DNA of 44,179 bases from Bacteroidaceae bacterium (lineage in GTDB: Bacteria; Bacteroidota; Bacteroidia; Bacteroidales; Bacteroidaceae): contig JAGASY010000051.1 in the NCBI GenBank assembly GCA_017621515.1, positions 1 to 44,179 of the forward strand. Reading direction: 5' to 3'. The notes under the pieces are model-generated. The model had not been told where the DNA came from and did no database searches. It saw only the letters and a program-made list of their open reading frames with translations. Both the position numbers and the translations under genes were made by a program. The first letter of the stretch is position 1. Every line of letters begins with the position of its first letter. This document shows positions 32,419-40,036 of this stretch, piece by piece.

Positions 32419-34875
32419 TCAAAACTTCACACTGACATCAAGACCCACCTGCAACGGGCGGCATGTCTGTGCAAATCCCTTCGACATGCTCTCAAAATAA
32501 AACGGTACATATTTGGTCTGTGTAAGATTCTTTCCCCACAGATTCACCGTCACCAAGCCTAAATCGGCTGTAAGGTGCGCACCAAGCAACATATAGAAAG
32601 GCTGGGAAATATCATTTTTCTCTGTCCAATAGATACGTCCGGTACCTGTCATGTTCGCGCCCAAGCTCAAAGTTTTCACCATTCCGCCACTGCAAGGACA
32701 AATCAAGTCCGCCGCCACAGCACAAGTATGGAGAGGTGCAAAAGGAACATAATTTCCATCATAAACCAAAAGTTCATCCTGATATGTTCCACCATCATAG
32801 TCACGGAATGTGGCATGAGTATATCCGTATGCCCCTTGAAGATGCAAACAGTTCTTTCCAAGGTTTATCAACGAAGTAAGACTAATATCTACACCATAGC
32901 TGCGACTGCGTCCGGCATTCACCATCTGCCTGCCAAGTCCACTCTCCGCATAGCGTGCTATCTGCTGATTACGTGTATCGACAAGAAAAGCCGCCGCATC
33001 CACAGAAAAAGTACCGTCAAAAAACGACAAGTGTGCACCAAGCTCATAATTCCAGCTTACCTCTGGCTTAAACACTGTGGTAGAATCGGCAGAAGGATTG
33101 TCCGCAATACGGATGAAGTTATTCATCATCGGTATCTTTTCCGAGAGTGTACGCATCATATCATTCTGCAAAGACTCCTGTATCAAATCGCTGAACATTT
33201 GAATATTATATCCTCCGGAACGGAATCCTTTGGACACTGTGGCATATACAAGGTTATTGTCATCAACCCGATATGTAAGTGCCACCTTAGGCAGAAACTG
33301 CGTGTAATCCTTTCGTATGTTCCCAAGATAACGGGATTCTGTGGTCAGCTGATAGTTGTACAGAGGCATCCCGCCACGTGTCATCAGAAAAGTGAATGCC
33401 GTACCGGCACCCGAATCATAGTCCAACTTGGTATGTTCATAGTCAAGGCGCACCCCAGCCGTCAAGTCAAGCCCTCTTACACATAAATCTTTAAGCGTGA
33501 ACTGTCCGAATATGGCTGAATTGAACACAGGGGTAGAAAATGTACCATCCACCATCATGTCCTTATTATCCACATTCAAGGACAAAGCCATGCCCATAGG
33601 ATTCATAGCGGCATTGGCAGCAGCAAAGCCACGGTCTATATTGTCTTGTATGAGAGACTGAATGCCATCGGCTCCAAAACGAACCGGAGCAGATGTATGA
33701 AGCGACTGGTATGATACATACATACCGGAGGTCCAATCCATGCGCTTCGAATGGCGACTTTTGAAAACCAATTCCTCAGCAGCATTATGACTGCGCTGAC
33801 GCTGTTCCAAAGTAAATATGGAAAGAGGAGAAAAATCCTGATCCATAAACATACGGTCAGAAAGGAACTGATAACTCGTTACAGAAGTCAAGACAAAATG
33901 AGGCTGTACCACCTCCACTTTAAGAGCCGAATTAAGCAGATTACGATAATAGCCTCCCTGTTCACCTTCTGCAATCTTACCGACATACGGCAAATAAGCC
34001 TCATCATCCCCTTTGCCAATGTAGTAATAATCATATCCATCTTCGTCGCTATACTCAAAGCTCGTATGAAAATCAACTTTCAATCCCGGATTTGAAACTG
34101 GATTGTACATCCATCTGAACATTCCTCCCCCACTCTCACTGCCATTGGAACGTCGATTCAGGAAGATGTTACGATTATATCCATCATTCGCATCATAGAA
34201 TCCACCAATGCTAAAACTGGCATTCTCATCTACGGCATTGGAAGTAAGGAACTGCACATAACGATGTGCATCTTTTGTCGCTCCACCCACCTTAATTTCC
34301 GTTCCGCCCAGACGCGGATCTTTGGTATAGACTTTTATCAGACCTCCCATCGCATTGCGACCATACAAAGTGGATTGCGGACCACGCAACACTTCCACCT
34401 TATCCACTCCAAGAAAAGAGAAATCAAAGGCAGACTTATCAGCACATGCCACATCGTTCACATACAGTCCGACAGCAGGAGTATTAATACGAGAACCGAC
34501 TCCTCTCACATAAATCGCACTGGTAAGACGCGAACCATAGTCAGGCATAAACAAATTAGGCACAAAGACTGCCGCATCTTTCAACGAGCGCACACCCAAA
34601 CGTTCCATCTGGGCATTTCCCATACCTGTATAACTCACCGGCTGCTCGTCAAGCCCGGCTGCGGTTTTCGGGTCACCGCTCACCACTATCTCATTTATAA
34701 GAAAATTTCTTACGGAATCCGCCTCTGAAAAGAATGATTCATCAGTCCACACTCCATCCTTCAAATCTTCCACCCACATGGTTCCACAACCAAACAACGG
34801 AACATAATGCAAAAGGAATAAACATGACGCACAGACCAACTTTCCCTTATTCCTTATATTATTCATTCTTATCAT
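32419..34875 (-). CDS. TonB-dependent outer-membrane receptor
   Basis: 818 residues (or 815 from the second Met). Residues 60-185 form the plug (FLINEIVVSGDPK.., LKDAAVFVPNLFMP, SAIYVRGVGSRINTPAVGLYVNDV, VDKVEVLRGPQSTLYGRNAMGGLIKVYTKDP). The rest is a 22-strand-type barrel ending in LQVGLDVSVKF with terminal Phe. INEIVVSGD near residue 60 may serve as the TonB box. The barrel style (GFRSGGYNIQMF, SWNYELGAHLSFFDG) resembles siderophore or vitamin receptors and not SusC. The substrate is not deducible. The N-terminal hydrophobic segment is short and contains a Cys (PLFGCG), so the signal peptide is atypical. No partner genes adjoin. Confidence 0.92.
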   Translation of the reverse strand: MIRMNNIRNKGKLVCASCLFLLHYVPLFGCGTMWVEDLKDGVWTDESFFSEADSVRNFLINEIVVSGDPKTAAGLDEQPVSYTGMGNAQMERLGVRSLKDAAVFVPNLFMPDYGSRLTSAIYVRGVGSRINTPAVGLYVNDVACADKSAFDFSFLGVDKVEVLRGPQSTLYGRNAMGGLIKVYTKDPRLGGTEIKVGGATKDAHRYVQFLTSNAVDENASFSIGGFYDANDGYNRNIFLNRRSNGSESGGGMFRWMYNPVSNPGLKVDFHTSFEYSDEDGYDYYYIGKGDDEAYLPYVGKIAEGEQGGYYRNLLNSALKVEVVQPHFVLTSVTSYQFLSDRMFMDQDFSPLSIFTLEQRQRSHNAAEELVFKSRHSKRMDWTSGMYVSYQSLHTSAPVRFGADGIQSLIQDNIDRGFAAANAAMNPMGMALSLNVDNKDMMVDGTFSTPVFNSAIFGQFTLKDLCVRGLDLTAGVRLDYEHTKLDYDSGAGTAFTFLMTRGGMPLYNYQLTTESRYLGNIRKDYTQFLPKVALTYRVDDNNLVYATVSKGFRSGGYNIQMFSDLIQESLQNDMMRTLSEKIPMMNNFIRIADNPSADSTTVFKPEVSWNYELGAHLSFFDGTFSVDAAAFLVDTRNQQIARYAESGLGRQMVNAGRSRSYGVDISLTSLINLGKNCLHLQGAYGYTHATFRDYDGGTYQDELLVYDGNYVPFAPLHTCAVAADLICPCSGGMVKTLSLGANMTGTGRIYWTEKNDISQPFYMLLGAHLTADLGLVTVNLWGKNLTQTKYVPFYFESMSKGFAQTCRPLQVGLDVSVKF

Positions 34876-35038
34876 GACTGACTAAAAGTTACAGATTTCA
34901 AAAAAAATAGAGACAAAAAGTACATGTCTCGTTTCCGGGTGCAAAGTAACCGCAAAAACAAATGCCAATCAATCCTTATTTATTATGATTTCAAGAACCG
35001 ACACTTATACGAAGTCATCCATAATCCTATATACACAA

Positions 35039-35072
35039 AACACGTTTCACCCAGTAACGGATGAAACGTGTT
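35039..35072 (-). terminator. Terminator of ABC-F copy 2
   Basis: Arms AACACGTTTCA (35039-35049) and TGAAACGTGTT (35062-35072); the minus strand continues TTGTG after the stem. It lies 47 bp after the ABC-F stop codon. Confidence 0.75.
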
Positions 35073-35118
35073 CCGATATATTACAATTGACTACCGGCTT
35101 CTACCGGTCAGCACCCGG

Positions 35119-37101
35119 TCATTGCTGTTGTATTTCATCAAGCTCAATAGAAGCAGTCTCCCATTCTTCTACCACAGCATCCAATTGTTTTTTCAGTTCA
35201 GCATAATGTGATATCAACTTCATGTCAGCAGCACCCTCAGGAGTCGCCATCATCGTCTCGGCATCTGCAATGTCTTTCTCCAGTTTCTCAATGCGCTGCT
35301 CACATTCCTTGACAGCTTTCTCCGCCTTGCGCACACGACGTGCCAGTTCTTTCTGCTCTTCATACGACAGACGTCCGGCAGAAACGGCACTGTCCGACAC
35401 CGCATTCATTTTCTCAGATGGCTTACCGGACACGGAGTTCTCAGTCTGCACCCTGTGATTTGTATCACCGCCAAGCCCCGTCATACCTTCATTCTCTCCA
35501 CGCTTCTTCTCCAGAAAATCGTAGATGCCACCGATATATTCACGGACTTTTCCTCCGCCGAACTCATAAACACGCGACACCAGTCCGTCAAGAAAATCAC
35601 GGTCATGGCTGACAACTATCACCGTTCCGTCAAAATCACGCACCGCATTCTTCAACACATCTTTTGAGCGCATATCCAGATGGTTCGTAGGCTCGTCGAG
35701 AATCAACAGGTTCACAGGTTCAAGCAACAGACGTATCATGGCAAGCCTGCTTCGTTCTCCTCCGGACAACACCTTGACATATTTGTCAGAAGCTTCTCCT
35801 CCAAACATAAAGGCTCCAAGCAGGTCACGAATCTTCAAACGCATATCACCCTTTGCTACCCGGTCTATCGTGTCAAAAACCGTGATATTGCCATCAAGCA
35901 ACTGCGCCTGGTTCTGGGCAAAATATCCTATCTGCACATTGTGTCCTATCTTCAGCGTTCCATCAAAAGGTATCTCTCCCATGATACATTTGACCAATGT
36001 AGATTTTCCTTCTCCATTGTTTCCGACAAACGCCACTTTCTCTCCGCGTTTTATGGTCAGATTCACCCCGGAAAACACATTGTGAGTGCCGTATGTCTTC
36101 TTCACCTCATCGCAGATAACAGGGTAGTCCCCACTCCTCAGACACGGAGGGAATTTCAAACGGAGCATCGATGTATCCACTTCGTCAATCTCAATCGGCA
36201 CAATCTTCTCCAACTGCTTGACACGGCTCTGTACCTGATTCGACTTTGAAGGTTTGTAACGGAAACGGTCAATGAAAGCCTGCGTTTCAGCTATCTCTTT
36301 CTGCTGATTCTCGTATGCACGCAACTGCTGCTCACGTCTTTCTTCACGCAACTTTACATATTCATCGTATTTCACTTTGTAGTCATTGACACGACCGCAT
36401 GAAATCTCAATTGTACGATTAGTCACATTATTAATGAATGTACGGTCATGGCTCACAAGCACCACTGCATTCGCCCGCGTAGCCAAGAATGTTTCAAGCC
36501 ATTGTATAGAACCAATGTCAAGATGGTTCGTTGGCTCATCGAGCAGCAGCAAATCGGGCTTCTGCAAAAGTAACTTGGCAAGCTCTATTCTCATTCTCCA
36601 GCCACCCGAGAACTCACTCGTCGGACGCGTGAAGTCCTCACGACGGAATCCCAGACCAGTCAATGTACGCTCCAGTTCCGCATGGTAATTCTGTCCGCCC
36701 ATCATCGTGAAACGCTCATTCTCACGGGTGAATGTCTCCACCAGCTGCATATATTCCTCCGACTCATAGTCGGTTCTCTTTGCCAACTCATCGTTCATGC
36801 GCTGAATGTTCGCCTGCATTTCACTGACATGCGAGAAAGCTGTCTCAGCCTCCTCTATCACAGTACGCTCATCACTCAGCACCATCACCTGCGGAAGATA
36901 ACCTATTGTCACATCCTTCTGCTTCGACACACAGCCCTCTGTAGGCATCTGTTGTCCCGATATAATCTTCAGCATAGTGGATTTTCCTGCTCCGTTCTTT
37001 CCGACAAGCGCGATTCTGTCTTTCGGATTAATGACAAAACTGACATCAGAAAAGAGCGGCACCACACCGAATTCCACTTTTAAATTATTAATAGATACCA
37101 C
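35119..37101 (-). CDS. ABC-F family ATPase, copy 2, with C-terminal coiled coil
   Basis: 660 residues. It has two ATP-binding cassettes, Walker A GKNGAGKST (34-42) and GNNGEGKST, signatures FSGGWRMRIELAKLLLQ and LSGGERSRLAMIRLLL, and LLDEPTNHLD twice. It is clearly a paralogue of the protein at 24745-26415 over the first 540 residues, but adds a linker and a charged coiled coil (about 580-660, LARRVRKAEKAVKECEQRIEKLEKD). A C-terminal coiled coil is typical of the Uup and YheS groups, where it binds nucleic acid or the ribosome. A cytoplasmic translation-associated role is likely. It is monocistronic, with a terminator downstream. Confidence 0.93.
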   Translation of the reverse strand: MVSINNLKVEFGVVPLFSDVSFVINPKDRIALVGKNGAGKSTMLKIISGQQMPTEGCVSKQKDVTIGYLPQVMVLSDERTVIEEAETAFSHVSEMQANIQRMNDELAKRTDYESEEYMQLVETFTRENERFTMMGGQNYHAELERTLTGLGFRREDFTRPTSEFSGGWRMRIELAKLLLQKPDLLLLDEPTNHLDIGSIQWLETFLATRANAVVLVSHDRTFINNVTNRTIEISCGRVNDYKVKYDEYVKLREERREQQLRAYENQQKEIAETQAFIDRFRYKPSKSNQVQSRVKQLEKIVPIEIDEVDTSMLRLKFPPCLRSGDYPVICDEVKKTYGTHNVFSGVNLTIKRGEKVAFVGNNGEGKSTLVKCIMGEIPFDGTLKIGHNVQIGYFAQNQAQLLDGNITVFDTIDRVAKGDMRLKIRDLLGAFMFGGEASDKYVKVLSGGERSRLAMIRLLLEPVNLLILDEPTNHLDMRSKDVLKNAVRDFDGTVIVVSHDRDFLDGLVSRVYEFGGGKVREYIGGIYDFLEKKRGENEGMTGLGGDTNHRVQTENSVSGKPSEKMNAVSDSAVSAGRLSYEEQKELARRVRKAEKAVKECEQRIEKLEKDIADAETMMATPEGAADMKLISHYAELKKQLDAVVEEWETASIELDEIQQQ

Positions 37102-37168
37102 AACCGATATTTTATTTGTTTTTATTCAACATTCGCATTGAACCCCTACAGTCAATGGAAGTACAAGT

Positions 37169-37205
37169 CAAAAAAACGTCCCGCCATCAAAAACAGCAGG
37201 ACGTC
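37169..37205 (-). terminator. Terminator of the M23 peptidase gene
   Basis: On the minus strand, ACGTCC and GGACGT arms (with extra CTGC/GCGG pairing) are followed by TTTTTTT. It lies 50 bp after the M23 stop codon. Confidence 0.8.
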
Positions 37206-37256
37206 AATATGTAAAAGAAAAAAATGAACGTTGTATCAAATCCGCCAGTCTGAAGT

Positions 37257-38261
37257 TCAAGAACACTTCAGCACCAATCCCTTATGAATAATCGTCTTGG
37301 GAGTGATGTTATTGAGGCGGCACAGCTTATCCACTGTTATACCGTGACGACGAGCTATAGTATAAAGATTATCACCGTTCTTTACCCGGTATGTCACCTT
37401 TCTCGCTGCAGACTTCGTTGTTTTACCGGTCTTAACAGCTACAACTTCAGCCAACTCATTATTAACAACCTGATTCTCCGCTGCCGCAACGACCTCTCCA
37501 TCAGCTACGTTCTCAGCATTCTCAGCCTCCATTGCCATGATATTGGCATTTGTTCTTGCCACAGCACCATCGCCCTTGATAGTTCTTCCGGCACGAACAG
37601 AATAGAAATCACCCGTCACGTCCTGATTGGCAAAATCAAACATTCTTGCCGGATCGATTGGCTTGCCAAGCAAACGAGTCTCAAAATGCAGATGTGAACC
37701 TTTTGAACGCCCCGTATTTCCTCCAAGACCGATAGGGTCTCCGGCTTTCACAATCTGATTCTCTTTCACAATCTGCTTGCTCATGTGTCCATAAAGCGTC
37801 TCCAATCCATTAGGATGCCTTATCACCACATAATAACCATAACCTCCGCGATTGTATTTTACAATTCGCACCTTTCCGTCGAAAGCCGCACGAATGGTAT
37901 CGCCTATATATACCTTTATGTCAAGTCCTTCGTGTCTCCGTCCCCATCGCGGTCCGAATTTAGAAGTAACCTTGCGACTCGGAGTCGGCATATAGAACCC
38001 TCGCAAATCAATATTGTAATCTGAAGGAACACGTCCGGCAACCTTTGAAATTCCGCTGTTGTCCCAGTCGGTATATATATCAGCCGCGGGATTTTGAAGA
38101 TCCACCGGAGCAATGGTGTTTATCAGGGTTACATTCTTGATTTCTTTCAATTTCTTGTCGGATGGAGCCTGACGTGCAATAAGGTCCTGAGCTACTGCGC
38201 TTACGGACACCATTGAAATCAATGCCACACCGAGTGTTTTTGTTAGTACTTTTAGAATCAT
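37257..38261 (-). CDS. M23-family peptidoglycan endopeptidase with LysM domain
   Basis: 334 residues with a signal peptide (cleavage after VSAVAQ, about residue 25). The M23 (LytM) domain spans about 95-215 with zinc ligands H110 and D114 (in RRHEGLDIK) and H192 (in SHLHFE), plus H159 (YGHM) as the second catalytic His. A linker of about 70 residues leads to a LysM domain at 291-334 (YRVKNGDNLYTIARRHGITVDKLCRLNN). The active site is complete, so it should cut peptide cross-links in the cell wall. The order catalytic-then-LysM is common in Bacteroidetes. Alone between the ABC-F gene and ndk, with its own terminator. Confidence 0.94.
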   Translation of the reverse strand: MILKVLTKTLGVALISMVSVSAVAQDLIARQAPSDKKLKEIKNVTLINTIAPVDLQNPAADIYTDWDNSGISKVAGRVPSDYNIDLRGFYMPTPSRKVTSKFGPRWGRRHEGLDIKVYIGDTIRAAFDGKVRIVKYNRGGYGYYVVIRHPNGLETLYGHMSKQIVKENQIVKAGDPIGLGGNTGRSKGSHLHFETRLLGKPIDPARMFDFANQDVTGDFYSVRAGRTIKGDGAVARTNANIMAMEAENAENVADGEVVAAAENQVVNNELAEVVAVKTGKTTKSAARKVTYRVKNGDNLYTIARRHGITVDKLCRLNNITPKTIIHKGLVLKCS

Positions 38262-38451
38262 TGGTTTTCTACGTTTTTATTTTTTTGCTCTATTTTTATT
38301 TTTTAGTTGAACAATCAGTTAATAAAGCAGCATCCTCACTCTTCACTTTGAATGCAGACCTGCCACTACCTTCTATAAATATGTTCCGATTGAAACATGA
38401 CATGCATCAAACAATTTCTTGTCGAAAAATCCGACAAAAGATATTGTTCAT

Positions 38452-38916
38452 TTAATATTCGTCATTAGCGTAAAGGAACTGGAATGCAGCCTGCTTGTAG
38501 TCGAAGATTTCTTCCGGCTTGAAGAATCTTTCAAGCTCTATCACGGCATTTTCCGGAGAATCGGATGTATGTATGATATTCTCCTGAAAACTCATGCCGA
38601 AGTCACCTCGAATAGTTCCCGGAGCAGCTTTTCTTCCGTTTGTACTACCGGTCATACTCCTGACAGTCTCTACAGCATCCACTCCTTCATAACAACAACA
38701 AATAACCGGAGCCGCCATCATTGAGTCCTTTATGCGCTGAAAGAACGGTTTGCTTGCCAAATGTGCATAGTGTTCGTTAAGCAAATCGTCCGTAAGCTGC
38801 ATCATCTTCATTCCTGCCAACCGCAAGCCTTTACGTTCAAACCGTGCAGTCACCTCACCGACTATCGCACGCTGAACAGCGCACGGCTTAAGTATAACAA
38901 GTGTTTTTTCCATCAT
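38452..38916 (-). CDS. ndk: Nucleoside diphosphate kinase
   Basis: 154 residues. It transfers the gamma phosphate from ATP to nucleoside diphosphates through a phospho-histidine. The start EKTLVILKPCAVQRAIVGEV, the GRKAAPGTIRGDFG segment and the active-site H116 in NIIHTSDS are all present. A three-Cys run (VICCCYEG) in the core is unusual but outside the active site. The promoter is 48 bp upstream. It is monocistronic. Confidence 0.97.
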   Translation of the reverse strand: MMEKTLVILKPCAVQRAIVGEVTARFERKGLRLAGMKMMQLTDDLLNEHYAHLASKPFFQRIKDSMMAAPVICCCYEGVDAVETVRSMTGSTNGRKAAPGTIRGDFGMSFQENIIHTSDSPENAVIELERFFKPEEIFDYKQAAFQFLYANDEY

Positions 38917-38963
38917 TTTATATTAAATAATAGCATAATGCCACGTATTTATTATCACTTTTG

Positions 38964-38971
38964 CAAAGTTA
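38964..38971 (-). promoter_or_regulatory. -7 promoter element for ndk
   Basis: The minus strand reads TAACTTTG, 48 bp before the ndk start. Confidence 0.65.
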
Positions 38972-39017
38972 CAGAAATTATTCCGTAAAGACAACTATCG
39001 CCAAAAACTTTTAGGAT

Positions 39018-39218
39018 TTATTCACACCGAAAGTAAAAAAGCAGCATGACAAACAACCTATAAATAAAGTCACCAATCAAGAAGTTGCTTTTCTTTTTGC
39101 GAAGCACCCAAACACACCCTACAAAAAAGATGCCAATAGCAAAAAACAGGAACAGGCAGAAAACGATCATGTCACAATAAATACCAAAATCAAACACAAA
39201 CAGGCAGCAAATCATCAT
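39018..39218 (-). CDS. Possible small membrane protein beside repeat L copy 4
   Basis: An open frame extends from inside repeat L (Met at 39326) to 39018; the part after the repeat starts MMICCLFVF. That part encodes about 66 residues with hydrophobic stretches (FVFDFGIYCDMIVFCLFLFFAIGIFFVGCVWVL and LFVMLLFYF) separated by RKKKSNFLIGD, a plausible positive-inside loop. No ribosome-binding site or recognised family. It may be a genuine short gene whose 5' end was replaced by the repeat, or a chance AT-rich frame. Confidence 0.3.
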   Translation of the reverse strand: MMICCLFVFDFGIYCDMIVFCLFLFFAIGIFFVGCVWVLRKKKSNFLIGDFIYRLFVMLLFYFRCE

Positions 39219-39242
39219 ATTTACTATCACATTGATTTCCCC

Positions 39243-39910
39243 AATTGTTAAAATCCCAAGCCCTCTGGCACGCGTCAAAATGAGGTGCGCCGAACTTTTC
39301 CCGGAGATCGGGGCTTCTACGCGCATTTTCTGAAGCCACCGGAAATTGTAAAATAGTGTTTCATTTTAGAGCAGTTCTTTTACATTTATTTATTATCGGT
39401 GAAGAGTTCTTGTAAAAAAAGTACTAAGTTTTCAAATTTCCAGCACACAGTTTTTTTCTTCACAGCGCACTGCAATTTTATTTGCAGCGCAGTAGAAATT
39501 CTCCCACTGTGCGCTGAAAATTTGACGACAGCGCGCTGAAAATAAAAAAACAGCAGGAAGTGGAAAAGAAGGCAGTTTGCTCAGGAGAGAAACGTTAAGA
39601 AGTGTATAAATTTGACATTAGAGAAGTGTCTGAACAGAAAGTTAAAAACAAATGGAGTTTTGAGGATATCTGAGGGCAAAAATGGCGGTTCTGAATATAA
39701 AACATTAATAATCAATATATTACCAAAACACTCAAAACGCTCAAAAAATTACGTCCGGCGCGTTTTTTTGAGCGTTTTGAAAAATTTTGTATCCCTTTGA
39801 TTTTCAATCAGTTATCCACGCAATAGAATTTTCCTCTTTTCGCCCTCATCCAAAAATCACTCGAAGTGTTAAATTTTCATTTTGGGCGAAAATATCATTT
39901 TGTCAAAAAG
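39243..39910 (+). repeat. Long intergenic repeat L, copy 4
   Basis: It begins at TTGTTAAAATCCCAAGCC, so it lacks about 150 bp of the left end present in copies 2 and 3. It keeps the central box region (39440-39545, with AGCGCACTG, GTGCGCTGAAAA and GACAGCGCGCTG) and the 60-codon frame (39612-39800, TLEKCLNRKLK.. SKNYVRRVFLS), and ends near CATTTTGTCAAA. It lies between ndk and the second barrel gene and is opposite in strand to both. Confidence 0.88.
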
Positions 39911-40036
39911 GAAGATAAAACATGGACAGTGCAGGATTCAACCGATACAGTTCTGTTTATTGTATTATCAATACCATTTTATATGACAACTCAAAATCGC
40001 ATAATTGAATCAAAGTGCCTCTGTAGCAATTCTCCC

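Noticed and set aside
35222..36249. Plus-strand frames opposite ABC-F copy 2
   Set aside because: Shadows of conserved ATPase motifs on the other strand.
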